A stretch of 64,000 bases of DNA, taken from positions 51,992-115,991 of the forward strand of contig JAICJH010000014.1 of the NCBI GenBank assembly GCA_025928545.1, read 5' to 3'. Below the pieces are notes generated by a model that was not told the origin of the DNA, made no database searches, and saw nothing but the letters and a program-made list of their open reading frames with translations. The position numbers and the translations under genes were made by a program. Origin of the DNA: Bryobacteraceae bacterium. GTDB lineage: Bacteria > Acidobacteriota > Terriglobia > Bryobacterales > Bryobacteraceae. Positions 18,160-28,692 of the stretch are shown piece after piece. Within the stretch, counting starts at the first letter, position 1. Each line of letters opens with the position of its first letter.

Positions 18160-19572
18160 TTATTTGCCCGTTGCTCCGAGCACTGGCTTCTTCTCCACCG
18201 CTTTCGAGTGCCGCGTGATCCACTCCGAGATCAGGTTCAGCACCGACGGCGCGATGGTTTCTTCAATCTCGCCGTACTCGGACGGAGCGCCGGTGGTCGC
18301 GGTCTGAAAAAAGTGATTCAGGCCTGCGAGCTTCACCACCTCATAATCCTTGTTGGCGCCAGCTTCGAGTTCCCATGTAATCGCGGGCAAGTTCTGCGCC
18401 GGCGGCACCTGCACGTCCAGCGCGCCGTTTAACGCCAGCACGGGCTGCTTCAAGGCACGCAATGCGGGACCGGGATCGTAATTCGCGATAAACCGAAACC
18501 ACGGTGTGGAGGCTTCGTCGAACCGGGAGTTCAGCAGATTCAGCGGTCCCCCGCCCCCGAACTCGCCGACCGAGGCGCGCATCTTCGATTTCGCCAGGCT
18601 CGGATCGGCCTCGTTCCGCGCAATCGAAAGAATGGTCTGTTCCCTTTCGCGGTTGCGTTCAATCAACGCTTCCGATATGCCCATGGCACGGCTCACCAAA
18701 ATCTGCTGTTCGATGATGACCTGATCGCCCGGCACTCCAGGGGCGGCGAGGAGTACGAGAAAATCGACGTCCTTCGCGCCTAACGCGGGATCGCTTGCCA
18801 CCATAGGCGCGACCAGACCGCCTTCACTGTGACCTATGAGTCCAATCCTGCCGACAAACTCGCGGGAGCGCAGAAAACGAACCGCGCCGGCAATATCGTC
18901 GGCAAAATCCCGCGTGGTGGATCCGTTGAAGCTGCCGCTGGATTTTCCCGTGCCCCTGTCGTCGGCGCGCAGCACAACCACACCCCGGCGGGAAAGATAG
19001 TCGGCAATGACCCAGAAAGGCTTGTGGCCGAGATTGGTTTCATCGCGGTCCTGCGGGCCGGATCCGGTGATGAGCACGACGGCTGGAAACGGACCCGAGC
19101 CGGGAGGAATGGTCAGTGTCCCGTCGAGGAAGACGTTGCGCGCAAAACTGGAGAATTTCACATCCTGCTCGGCATAGGGAAAAGGCGGCTGCGGCATTTG
19201 CGGCCGTTTGACTTTCGGTGCAACGCCATCGCGAGTGAGCACGAACGGCAGCGCGGTGCCCTGATACCAATCGCCATCCAGACGATTGCCATCGTCCATC
19301 ACGATGCCGCTGAATTGCCCATCGACTGAGTCCACGCGAAAATTCACACGGTAGCCCTGCACGCGAACACCGGTAACAGGAATGCCGGTGACGTGCTGAT
19401 CCAGGCTGTCGAGTTTGCCGGTACCGTTCCTATCGAAATGAATCGCTACCCGCAGGTTCAGAATGCCCTGGTTGAGGGTGCCGGTCCAGAGACCCTGAAG
19501 TTTTGTGAGCGAGAAATCCTGGGCGAAAGCGGCGGCGGAAAACAGCAGCAGCAACGAGACAGACCGAAACAT
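18160..19572 (-). CDS. secreted alpha/beta hydrolase
   Basis: Start moved to MFRSVSLLLLFSAAAFAQ (signal peptide); VLITGSGPQDRDE, GLIGHSEGGLVAPMVA nucleophile elbow. Confidence 0.85.
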   Translation of the reverse strand: MFRSVSLLLLFSAAAFAQDFSLTKLQGLWTGTLNQGILNLRVAIHFDRNGTGKLDSLDQHVTGIPVTGVRVQGYRVNFRVDSVDGQFSGIVMDDGNRLDGDWYQGTALPFVLTRDGVAPKVKRPQMPQPPFPYAEQDVKFSSFARNVFLDGTLTIPPGSGPFPAVVLITGSGPQDRDETNLGHKPFWVIADYLSRRGVVVLRADDRGTGKSSGSFNGSTTRDFADDIAGAVRFLRSREFVGRIGLIGHSEGGLVAPMVASDPALGAKDVDFLVLLAAPGVPGDQVIIEQQILVSRAMGISEALIERNREREQTILSIARNEADPSLAKSKMRASVGEFGGGGPLNLLNSRFDEASTPWFRFIANYDPGPALRALKQPVLALNGALDVQVPPAQNLPAITWELEAGANKDYEVVKLAGLNHFFQTATTGAPSEYGEIEETIAPSVLNLISEWITRHSKAVEKKPVLGATGK

Positions 19573-19806
19573 TGAATTGATTGTACTGGGTTGAGGCGGG
19601 AGCTGTTGTTTGGCTATTCGACGGCGGCGGTAATATATCGCAGTTATCACTCCACTCCATTTGTAAGAGATCGGAGTGACAGAAATGAGAATGACAGACG
19701 GCACAGACGGCACGAAGACTTGCGTACTTCCACCCCGGTTGCGGTTGGCACGGGCGGCGCATGAACGGCCGAACAAGACGGGCCGCATAATGTTATCCTG
19801 CCGTGC

Positions 19807-21435
19807 ATGACTGTTAAACCCGGGCTTGTTGCCTCTGTTTCGCTCGTGCTGGGGCTGAGCGCACTGGTTTCAGCGCAACAATCGGAACATGTCGACCTGA
19901 ATGTGCTGCACCGCATCAAAACCGCGGAACTGGGTTCGGGGGGACGTGGAGGACCGCCCGCCAAAGTCATGGATACGCTCTGGAATCTTACGGACCGCTA
20001 TGGCCCTCGTCTGACAAATTCATCCCAATTTCGCGCCGCGGGCGATTGGGCGGTCGGCCAACTGAAAGAGTGGGGGCTCAGCAACGTGGCGCTCGAAAAA
20101 TGGTCTACGGCGGAACTCCCGACGGGCCCGATTCCGGGCTGGCAGGTAACAGGGTATTCGGGCGCGATGGTAGAACCTTCCTGGATGCCGATTATCGGAA
20201 TGCCGGTAGCCTGGACCGCCGGGACCAATGGTCCGTTGACCGCGGTGGCAGTTCTGGCGCCGATCGCCACGGCCGCCGATTTCGAAAAATTCAAAGGCAA
20301 GCTGAAGGGGAAGATCGTTCTGACTTCGGCCATTCCGGACCTTCCATTGCCGGTGACCGCTCCCGCCAGCCGTTACACACCGGAACAACTCAACGATATG
20401 GCCGCGGAGCTGATCCCCGTGCCGGCCAGGAACCTGGGAGCTCCCGCCACTCCGGTTCTCACGCCCGCGGAACGCCGTGAATTTGCCGAAAAACAGCGCA
20501 AGTTCCTGATCGACGAAGGCGCTTTGCTGACCGTGCAGGCGACCGCCAGAGGGGAAACAGGCTTGCTGTTTGGCGGCGGAGCGTCACGGACGGGCGACGT
20601 CACTCATAATCTGCCGCAGGTTTCGATCACCGCGGAAAATTACACCCGCATTGCAAGGCTGCTGCAGCATGAAGTCCCGGTACAACTCAGCTTCGACATC
20701 AAGACGGAATTTACGCCCAACACCGAGTCGTTCAACGTAGTGGCGGAGATTCCGGGCGCTGCCAAACCGCAGGAAGTCGTGATGGTGGGCGCACATTTCG
20801 ATTCCTGGCATTACGGCACAGGGGCGACCGACAACGCCGCAGGAAGCGCGGTGGCGATGGAAGTCATGCGCATCCTGAAGAGCCTCAATCTCAAAATGGA
20901 TCGAACCGTGCGCCTTGGGCTCTGGAGCGGCGAAGAGGAAGGGCTTTACGGGTCCGCCGCCTATGTCAAAGCGCACTTTGCCGACCCCGCCGTGATGAAA
21001 CCGACGGCCGAGCACGCGAATCTTTCAGGCTACTTCAATATCGACAACGGTACCGGCCGCATACGGGGCGTATACCTTCAGGGCAATGAGATGATGCGGC
21101 CGGTCTTCGAACAATGGTTCGCGGCACTGAAGGACCTGACGCCGGGGATCATCACGATTCGCAATACAACGGGTACGGACCACCTGTCGTTCGACGCGGT
21201 GGGTCTGCCAGGTTTCCAGTTTGTGCAGGATCCTCTCGATTACGACTCGCGGACCCACCATTCGAACATGGACGTTTACGACAGAGTGCAGGCCGCCGAC
21301 CTGGAGCAGATGGCCATCGTGGAAGCAATGTTTGTATACAATGCAGCCACGCGAACCGATAAGTTGCCGCGAAAGGAACTGCCTGCGCCGACGCCGCCAA
21401 CTCCGGCCGCGACGCCGGCTGCCGCACCAAAGTAA
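19807..21435 (+). CDS. M28 family peptidase (PA insert)
   Basis: VVMVGAHFDSWHYGTGATDNAAGSAVAMEVMRIL, LWSGEEEGLYGSAAYV. Confidence 0.92.
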   Translation: MTVKPGLVASVSLVLGLSALVSAQQSEHVDLNVLHRIKTAELGSGGRGGPPAKVMDTLWNLTDRYGPRLTNSSQFRAAGDWAVGQLKEWGLSNVALEKWSTAELPTGPIPGWQVTGYSGAMVEPSWMPIIGMPVAWTAGTNGPLTAVAVLAPIATAADFEKFKGKLKGKIVLTSAIPDLPLPVTAPASRYTPEQLNDMAAELIPVPARNLGAPATPVLTPAERREFAEKQRKFLIDEGALLTVQATARGETGLLFGGGASRTGDVTHNLPQVSITAENYTRIARLLQHEVPVQLSFDIKTEFTPNTESFNVVAEIPGAAKPQEVVMVGAHFDSWHYGTGATDNAAGSAVAMEVMRILKSLNLKMDRTVRLGLWSGEEEGLYGSAAYVKAHFADPAVMKPTAEHANLSGYFNIDNGTGRIRGVYLQGNEMMRPVFEQWFAALKDLTPGIITIRNTTGTDHLSFDAVGLPGFQFVQDPLDYDSRTHHSNMDVYDRVQAADLEQMAIVEAMFVYNAATRTDKLPRKELPAPTPPTPAATPAAAPK

Positions 21436-21474
21436 ACGGATTGCCGTGCGCCTGCGATGGATTGCGAAGGGCGG

Positions 21475-22956
21475 TCAGGCCGGTCGCCAGCGGAGGATTG
21501 GTCTTCGCGCAGCCGTCACTTCATCGACCTTGGTGGTGCGGGTCATGTGCGGCGCTTTCAGGACTGTCTGGGGCTCGGTATCCACTTCGGTCGCGATCGC
21601 GATCATAGCTTCCACGAATTGATCGAGTTCCAGCTTCGATTCTGTTTCCGTCGGCTCGATCATCAACGCTCCGTGCACAATGAGCGGAAAGCTCACCGTG
21701 TAGGGGTGAAAGCCGTAGTCGATCAGACGCTTGGCCATATCGCCGGTGCGCACGCCTTTATCCGCCTGGCGGTCATTGCTGAAGACGACTTCATGCATGT
21801 TGGGCCTGTCGTAAGGCAGGTCGAAATAGGGACGCAGGCGATGGCGCAGATAGTTGGCGTTGAGTACAGCGTCAACCGTGGCATTGCGCAAGCCGGGCCC
21901 GCCGTGAGCATAAATATACGCCAGCGCGCGCACGAGAACTCCGAAGTTGCCGTAGAAAGCACGGACTCTGCCGATCGATTGAGGCTGGTCGTAATCCCAG
22001 GTGAAGGCGTCCTTCACACGCTTGAGGCGAGGCACCGGCAGGTACGGCTCCAGATGCTTCTTGACCGCAACGGGACCGCCGCCCGGACCACCACCGCCGT
22101 GCGGTGTCGAAAACGTTTTGTGCAGATTCAGATGCATTACATCGATGCCGAAATCGCCGGGTCTGGCGATGCCGACCAGCGCATTCATGTTGGCGCCATC
22201 CATGTAAACCATCGCGCCTTTGGCATGCAGAATGTCGGCGGCCTGCATGATGTTCTCTTCGAAGACGCCGAGAGTATTGGGATTCGTCACCATCAGCGCG
22301 GCGACATCGGAATCCACGGCGCGTGCGAGTTCTTCCAGATCGATCATGCCCTGATCGTTGGAGCGGATATTCTGTACTTCGTAACCCGCAATGCCGGCAG
22401 TGGCCGGGTTGGTGCCGTGGGCCGAATCGGGCGTCAGGATACGCTTGCGAGGGCTGCCCTGAGCTTCAAGGAATGCCCGCACGAGCAGGATGCCGGTCAA
22501 TTCGCCATGAGCGCCGGCGGCCGGCTGAAGAGTGATGGCATCCAGGCCCGTGATTTCGAGAAGAGCCTCTTCGAGACGCGCGGTGATTTCCATCACGCCC
22601 TGTGAAAGCGACTCCGGCTGATATGGATGTGCCCAGGCGAGGCCGTCGATGCGCGCCACCGATTCATTGATGCGCGGATTGTATTTCATGGTGCACGATC
22701 CCAGCGGATACATGCCGAGATCGATGGCATAGTTCCAGGTGGAAAGGCGCGTGAAATGGCGGATCACTTCCACTTCGCTCACTTCGGGAAAATCTTCAAT
22801 CGTGGATCTTATGTTGCCTGCGCCGAGGGCAGCTACCGGATCGACTTCGGGAACATCCAGTTCCGGAAGCTGGTAGCCCTTCTTGCCTGGCGAACTGCGT
22901 TCGAAGATCAGGCCTTCGTTCTGTACGAGATGACTGCGGACTTTGGTGGGAATCAT
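21475..22956 (-). CDS. gcvPB: glycine dehydrogenase (decarboxylating) subunit 2
   Basis: [49 protein letters not shown]. Confidence 0.95.
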   Translation of the reverse strand: MIPTKVRSHLVQNEGLIFERSSPGKKGYQLPELDVPEVDPVAALGAGNIRSTIEDFPEVSEVEVIRHFTRLSTWNYAIDLGMYPLGSCTMKYNPRINESVARIDGLAWAHPYQPESLSQGVMEITARLEEALLEITGLDAITLQPAAGAHGELTGILLVRAFLEAQGSPRKRILTPDSAHGTNPATAGIAGYEVQNIRSNDQGMIDLEELARAVDSDVAALMVTNPNTLGVFEENIMQAADILHAKGAMVYMDGANMNALVGIARPGDFGIDVMHLNLHKTFSTPHGGGGPGGGPVAVKKHLEPYLPVPRLKRVKDAFTWDYDQPQSIGRVRAFYGNFGVLVRALAYIYAHGGPGLRNATVDAVLNANYLRHRLRPYFDLPYDRPNMHEVVFSNDRQADKGVRTGDMAKRLIDYGFHPYTVSFPLIVHGALMIEPTETESKLELDQFVEAMIAIATEVDTEPQTVLKAPHMTRTTKVDEVTAARRPILRWRPA

Positions 22957-24275
22957 GCGTTCACCTCGGAGTTCAACACCTCGGTGAGCGTGTCCATATC
23001 GGCCCGCTTTGTCATCTCGGTGGCACAGAGCAGCATCGCATCTCCGAGTTCAGGATAGTATTTCGCGAGTGGCAGACCACCGATAATTTTTCGTTCCAGC
23101 AAGCGGCGGTTCGCCTCCTCGGGTTGAGGAACAGAGGCAACGAATTCGTTGAAGACCGGACCGGTAAACCTGCGCTTCAAATTGGAAGCAAGGTAGTGCG
23201 TCTTGGCCAGATTCTGCGTGGCAAGCTCCCGCAGGCCCTGCTTGCCGTAGAGTTCCATGAAGACTGCCGCCATGAGGGCGATGAGTGCCTGATTGGTACA
23301 GATGTTGGACGTGGCTTTCTCGCGGCGGATGTGCTGTTCGCGCGTAGCCAGGGTGAGGCAAAAGGCGCGATTACCGTGCGAATCCTTCGTTTCGCCCACC
23401 AAACGGCCGGGCAACTGACGAATGTACTTTTCTTTGGAAGCGATAATCCCGGCGAAAGGCCCGCCGTAGCTTGGCGAAATGGCGTACGACTGCAATTCTC
23501 CGGCGACGATATCGGCGTCATGAGGAGGTTCGAGCAAACCCAGCGAAACTGCCTCCGCGAAAGTGAAGACCAGCAACGCGCCGCGCGCGTGGGCCAGATC
23601 GGCCGCCGCTTTTGAATTCTCCACAATGCCAAAAAAATTCGGCGACTGGATGATCACACAGGCGGTTTCATCGTTCAGTTTGGCTTCGAGATCCGCAAGA
23701 TCCACCTGCCCGGTTTGCGGATCATAACCGAATTCCTCGACCGGCAGCCCCTGATTCTTCGAATAAGTACGCAGCACTTCGCGGTATTCGGGATGCACCG
23801 ACCGCGCCACCAGAATGCGCGGCCGTTTGGTGACACGGACCGCCATCATCGCCGCTTCGGGAACGGCGGTTGAGCCGTCATACATGGAAGCATTGGCAAC
23901 ATCCATGCCCGTCAGCTGGCAGATCATCGTCTGGAATTCAAAAATCGAAACCAGAGTGCCCTGGGAAATTTCGGATTGATAAGGAGTGTAGGAAGTGAGG
24001 AACTCACCGCGCGATACAACCGTATCCACCACGATGGGCCGGTAGTGATTGTAGACACCGGCGCCCAGGAAACTCGCATAGCCTGTCGCGTTCTTTGCCG
24101 CCAGATCGCGAAAGGTGTCGGCAATCTCATATTCGGAAAGACCGGGCGCGATCTTCAGCGCATGGTCGATCCGGGTGGATGCGGGAATCTGATGGAATAA
24201 CTCTTCGGCGGACTGCAGCCCGCAAGCGGCGAGCATCTCCTGCCGTTCGCTGTCCGACTTCGGAAGGTATCGCAA
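22953..24275 (-). CDS. gcvPA: glycine dehydrogenase (decarboxylating) subunit 1
   Basis: [41 protein letters not shown]; operon position. Confidence 0.95.
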   Translation of the reverse strand: MRYLPKSDSERQEMLAACGLQSAEELFHQIPASTRIDHALKIAPGLSEYEIADTFRDLAAKNATGYASFLGAGVYNHYRPIVVDTVVSRGEFLTSYTPYQSEISQGTLVSIFEFQTMICQLTGMDVANASMYDGSTAVPEAAMMAVRVTKRPRILVARSVHPEYREVLRTYSKNQGLPVEEFGYDPQTGQVDLADLEAKLNDETACVIIQSPNFFGIVENSKAAADLAHARGALLVFTFAEAVSLGLLEPPHDADIVAGELQSYAISPSYGGPFAGIIASKEKYIRQLPGRLVGETKDSHGNRAFCLTLATREQHIRREKATSNICTNQALIALMAAVFMELYGKQGLRELATQNLAKTHYLASNLKRRFTGPVFNEFVASVPQPEEANRRLLERKIIGGLPLAKYYPELGDAMLLCATEMTKRADMDTLTEVLNSEVNA

Positions 24276-24277
24276 AC

Positions 24278-24664
24278 TTAGCTTTCCGCCCCCACGTAGG
24301 TTTGATATTCGGAAGCCGGCATGAGTTGGGAAAATTCGTCGGCCCCTGAAACGCGCACGCGGATCAGCCAGGCGGCGCCGTGCGGATCTTCGTTGAGCTT
24401 TTCGGGATGGGCCGACAGCAACTCATTCGCTTCGGTCACTTCGCCCGAGACCGGCGAGTAGATATCCGAGACGGCTTTCACAGACTCCACCGAGCCAAAG
24501 GTCTTGCCCTTTTCGACGCCTGCGCCGGGCTTCGGGAGGTCGACGTACACGATATCGCCGAGTTCGTGCTGGGCATGAAACGTGATGCCCACGGTGGCGA
24601 TCCCGTCGGCGAGCGCGACCCATTCGTGCTCTTTGGTGTAGCGATAATTTTCCGGATAGTTCAT
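24278..24664 (-). CDS. gcvH: glycine cleavage system H protein
   Basis: [31 protein letters not shown] (lipoyl-Lys site). Confidence 0.96.
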   Translation of the reverse strand: MNYPENYRYTKEHEWVALADGIATVGITFHAQHELGDIVYVDLPKPGAGVEKGKTFGSVESVKAVSDIYSPVSGEVTEANELLSAHPEKLNEDPHGAAWLIRVRVSGADEFSQLMPASEYQTYVGAES

Positions 24665-25764
24665 TTCGACCTCTTGTAGAACGGAGTCGGCACAACCACG
24701 GCCTCGACCGTCTGATTACGGATCAGAATCCCGATTTTCTCACCCACCTTCGCGCGGTCGGCCGGGAGCAGGCAGAGTCCGATATTCCTGTTCAGGGTGG
24801 GGGCCGGCGAACCGCTGGTAACCCAGCCCGTCGGGGCGCCGTCGAGGGTCACCTCGTAGCCATCCCGGGCGATCCCGCGACCCTGCATTTCAAAGCCTGC
24901 GAGGGCCCGTGTCAGGCCCTTTTCGCGCTGTTTCGCGAGTGCAGAACGGCCGATAAAATCGCCTTTATCCATCTTGACGATCCAGCCGAGACCGGCGTCG
25001 AACGGCGTGATCGATGGGCCGATCTCGTGTCCGTAAAGGGACATGGCGGCTTCGAGCCGCAGCGTGTTGCGCGCACCGAGACCGCAGGGTTTGATGCCGA
25101 AAGATTCCCCCGCATCCATAATCGCTTTCCACACCATGACGGCATGTTCCGGCGCTATGTACACTTCAAAGCCATCTTCGCCGGTGTAGCCGGTGCGGGC
25201 CATTCTGGCAGTCACTCCGGCGAACTCACCATCCACAAACCAGTAATAACGGACTGCCGCCAGGTTCGATGCGGTCAGCTTCGATGCGACTTCAATCGCT
25301 TTGGGACCCTGAATGGCAAGCTGCGCGTAGCGGGGGCTGGCGAAATCCACTTCGCAGTCGAAAGTATTGTTGGCGCAAATGTGCTCGAAATCTTTCTGCT
25401 GATTCGAGGCGTTCACGCACAGGAAATACGAATCGTCGGCAACCTTGTGAACCAGAATGTCGTCGACAAATCCGCCGTGGTCGTAAAGCAGACCGGAATA
25501 CTGAATCTGTCCGAGAGCGAGCCTGGAGGCGGCATTGGTGGTGACGTAATCGACGAGCCTGATAGCTTCCGGACCGCGGACCTCGATCTCGCCCATATGG
25601 CTGACGTCGAACAGGCCGACGGCGGTCCGCACGGTGTTGTGCTCATCGACGATTCCGGAATACTGGACCGGCATATCCCATCCGCCGAAATCGACCATGC
25701 GGGCACAGCATTCGCGGTGGACGGCATTCAGGGGAGTGCGGCTGAGCGGCTGGGTTTCAGACAT
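24661..25764 (-). CDS. gcvT: glycine cleavage system aminomethyltransferase T
   Basis: [46 protein letters not shown]. Confidence 0.96.
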   Translation of the reverse strand: MSETQPLSRTPLNAVHRECCARMVDFGGWDMPVQYSGIVDEHNTVRTAVGLFDVSHMGEIEVRGPEAIRLVDYVTTNAASRLALGQIQYSGLLYDHGGFVDDILVHKVADDSYFLCVNASNQQKDFEHICANNTFDCEVDFASPRYAQLAIQGPKAIEVASKLTASNLAAVRYYWFVDGEFAGVTARMARTGYTGEDGFEVYIAPEHAVMVWKAIMDAGESFGIKPCGLGARNTLRLEAAMSLYGHEIGPSITPFDAGLGWIVKMDKGDFIGRSALAKQREKGLTRALAGFEMQGRGIARDGYEVTLDGAPTGWVTSGSPAPTLNRNIGLCLLPADRAKVGEKIGILIRNQTVEAVVVPTPFYKRSK

Positions 25765-25850
25765 AGAATGGGTTTGAAAAAGGGTACAGAAATCAGTTTA
25801 CCCGGTGTTCCCGGACACGCTACCACCTGGGCGATGATATTCATAATCAG

Positions 25851-27695
25851 ATGAATTCCGCCGAGCGCACGCATTCCGCCACCCGCACGCCCGGATACGG
25901 AACCCTTCTCGCCGACAGCCGCTTCGAAGGCTTCCTGTGGGCGCAGTTCCTCGGTGCATTCAACGACAACGTCTACAAGATGATCGTATCGTTCACGGCG
26001 GTCCGAATCGCCGTGGATGCCGCCACCAGCGGACGCTATCTCGCGTTATCCGGCGCGGTGTTCATCCTGCCTTTCATTCTGTTTTCAGGGTATGCCGGTC
26101 AGCTCGCCGACCGGTACTCGAAAACCCGCGTCCTTCAGATCACGAAAGCGCTGGAGATTGTCACGATGCTGATGGGAATCGCAGCGCTGGTGGCGGGCAG
26201 CATCAATCTGCTGCTGGTCGTGCTATTCCTGCTGGCGACGCAGGCCACATTTTTCAGCCCCGCCAAATACGGCATTTTGCCGGAGGCCGTGGGCGGCGAA
26301 CAAATCTCGCGGGCCAATGGTCTGCTTGAGCTGACCACGTTCGTCGCAATCGTCGTCGGCACCAGCTTCGGCTCGGCTCTGTTCGAAAACTGGAAGACAG
26401 AGCCGCTGCGACTGGGGCTGGTGATGCTGGGCATCGCAATTGCGGGAACGCTGCTTTGTCTGCACATCCCGAAAGTACCGGCGGCGGGCCGCCTCGGTAA
26501 ATTCGACTGGAATCCGTTCGGTGAAATCGCCAAAGGTCTCCGCGAACTGCGTGGACGCCGGCCGCTTGCACTCACCATGCTCGGTATCTCGTGGTTCTGG
26601 TTTGTGGGCGCGCTCTTCCAACTCGCCCTGGTTCTGGAAGCCAGCGAGATTCTGCACGTAGCCGAAACGAGGGCGGGCCTGCTGTTCACGGCACTTGCAA
26701 TCGGGATCGGCATCGGCAGTCTGATGGCCGGGCGAATTTCCGGTAATCACATTGAACTGGGTCTTGTACCCGCGGGCTCGCTCATCATGGGCGTGTTCGC
26801 TTTGATTCTCGCGATAACCACTGAGTACGGGGTCGCGCTGGCTACTCTCGCGGTAATCGGCTTCGGCGGTGGTTTCATGGCGGTGCCCCTCAATGCGTAT
26901 TTGCAGGAGGAGCCGGCGGCGGACGAGAAAGGCCGCATGATCGCAGCCAACAACCTGATGAACAGCGTGGCCATGATGATCGCTTACGTTCTGCTGGATG
27001 TGATGCACGATCTGCTGCACTGGAATCCGCGCACGATCTTTGCCGCGCTGGGTATCGCGATGCTTTTGGGGGCCGCCGTTGTGACCTGGGTGATGCCGGC
27101 GTTCGTGGTGCGGTTCGTGCTTTCGATCCTGGCAAATCTTTGCTTCCGGATCAGGATCACTGGTGCAGAAAACATCCCCGCCTCGGGGCCCGCGCTGCTG
27201 GTATCGAATCACGTCTCTTATGCGGATGCCGTGCTGGCCGGCTATGCGACTAAACGATTCATCCGCTTTCTAATGTGGAGACCGATCTACGAGATTCGAG
27301 GGGCGCGGACGATTTTCGATCTGCTGAAGGCAATCCCGATCGATAACGGCACGCCCAAAGCCACGGTACGCGCGCTCAAAGCCGCGCATGAGGAACTGCA
27401 AAAAGGCAAGCTGGTGGGCATCTTTCCAGAAGGGCAGATTACGCGCGATGGGGAAGTCGCGGCTTTCGAACGCGGCTATGAGCGAATCATCCGCGGCCTT
27501 GAGTGTCCCATTATTCCGATGCACATCGAAGGCATGTGGGGACATCCCCTCAGCCGCAAAGGCGGCAGCGTGATGAAATCCTGGGAAGTCTGGTTACGGC
27601 CGCGGATCGATGTTCGTGTGGGCCAACCAGTGACAACAGAGAAGAGTCCAGAGGAACTACGGCAGATCGTGATTGACCTCGGGCACAATGTGTAA
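25851..27695 (+). CDS. MFS transporter fused to 1-acyl-glycerol-3-phosphate acyltransferase (LplT-PlsC-like)
   Basis: N-terminal MFS (FLWAQFLGAFNDNVYKM); C-terminal VSNHVSYADAVLAG (HxxxxD) and GIFPEGQITRDG. Confidence 0.9.
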   Translation: MNSAERTHSATRTPGYGTLLADSRFEGFLWAQFLGAFNDNVYKMIVSFTAVRIAVDAATSGRYLALSGAVFILPFILFSGYAGQLADRYSKTRVLQITKALEIVTMLMGIAALVAGSINLLLVVLFLLATQATFFSPAKYGILPEAVGGEQISRANGLLELTTFVAIVVGTSFGSALFENWKTEPLRLGLVMLGIAIAGTLLCLHIPKVPAAGRLGKFDWNPFGEIAKGLRELRGRRPLALTMLGISWFWFVGALFQLALVLEASEILHVAETRAGLLFTALAIGIGIGSLMAGRISGNHIELGLVPAGSLIMGVFALILAITTEYGVALATLAVIGFGGGFMAVPLNAYLQEEPAADEKGRMIAANNLMNSVAMMIAYVLLDVMHDLLHWNPRTIFAALGIAMLLGAAVVTWVMPAFVVRFVLSILANLCFRIRITGAENIPASGPALLVSNHVSYADAVLAGYATKRFIRFLMWRPIYEIRGARTIFDLLKAIPIDNGTPKATVRALKAAHEELQKGKLVGIFPEGQITRDGEVAAFERGYERIIRGLECPIIPMHIEGMWGHPLSRKGGSVMKSWEVWLRPRIDVRVGQPVTTEKSPEELRQIVIDLGHNV

Positions 27696-27785
27696 TTAAC
27701 GCCACCCCGCACGCGCAGGTGTTTCCTTGACTGCGCAGCGGCGCCTGCTGTTGGCAGGGAACATGCACTCGCACGCTGGATAAAT

Positions 27786-28472
27786 GTGGAGGGCGATTTG
27801 ACGGAAATCGATCTGACGCTCGATGATTCCGAGGTTGTCGTGCGGGTGCTGGGCGGCGAAAGCAGTCTTTTTGAAATCCTGATATGCCGTTATAACGGGA
27901 GATTGTTGCGGATCATTCGTTCCGTGATCGCAGACCATTCCGAAGCGGAGGACGCCTTACAGAACACGTGGGTTCTTGCGTTTGAGCATTTAGCCCAATT
28001 CGAAGGCAGATCCAGCTTTGTGACCTGGGCGACAAAAATCGCTCTCCACAGCGCGGTTCGGCGCGAACGGCAGGGCAGAAAGTTAGTTGCGCTGGAGCAT
28101 GCCGACGGGCGAATGAAATCAAGTGTCGAGCACCGGAACGTGAGAGCGCGGGATCCCGAGTCGCAAGCTCTCGATGGAGAAGTGAAGGCTATGCTTCAGT
28201 CTTCGGTGGACCGCCTGCCCGATAGCTGCCGTCCGGTTTTTATCCTGCGCGAAGTGGAACAGATGAATACAGCGGAAACCGCCGAATGCCTGAATCTATC
28301 GGAAGAGGCTGTCAAGACGCGTCTGCGCCGCGCGCGCCTTCTGCTGAGGAAAGATCTGGAGGATCGGCTCGGCGCGGCGATCGCAGACTGCTATCCGTTC
28401 ATCGGTCAACGAGGCGACTTCACGGTTGCGGCGGTTTCGGATGACCTGGCACTGAGCCCGCTCAACGTGTAA
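27786..28472 (+). CDS. ECF-type RNA polymerase sigma factor
   Basis: DHSEAEDALQNTWVLAFEHLAQFEGRSSFVTWATKIA (region 2) and LPDSCRPVFILREVEQMNTAETAECLNLSEEAVKTRLRRARLLLRK (region 4). Confidence 0.9.
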   Translation: MEGDLTEIDLTLDDSEVVVRVLGGESSLFEILICRYNGRLLRIIRSVIADHSEAEDALQNTWVLAFEHLAQFEGRSSFVTWATKIALHSAVRRERQGRKLVALEHADGRMKSSVEHRNVRARDPESQALDGEVKAMLQSSVDRLPDSCRPVFILREVEQMNTAETAECLNLSEEAVKTRLRRARLLLRKDLEDRLGAAIADCYPFIGQRGDFTVAAVSDDLALSPLNV

Positions 28473-28692
28473 TTCGCACGGACGGTCACACCGGTGGCCG
28501 GGACGAACACTAATGTTCCATCGCAAGGGCAAGTTATACCCACTCACTTAGTGAGCGACGCGACGCGCTGGTTTATTCCCCACACTCGTTACAACTTAGT
28601 TACATTTTTTTGACAGAGTTACCGCAACCCTTACTCGTTTTGAGTCTCTATTGGTTCAGGTGAGATGGTTTAACAACAACGGGGAATATATC

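Noticed and set aside
25765-25850. Possible glycine riboswitch upstream of gcvT
   Set aside because: Only 86 bp separate the divergent genes and no riboswitch-like core was seen
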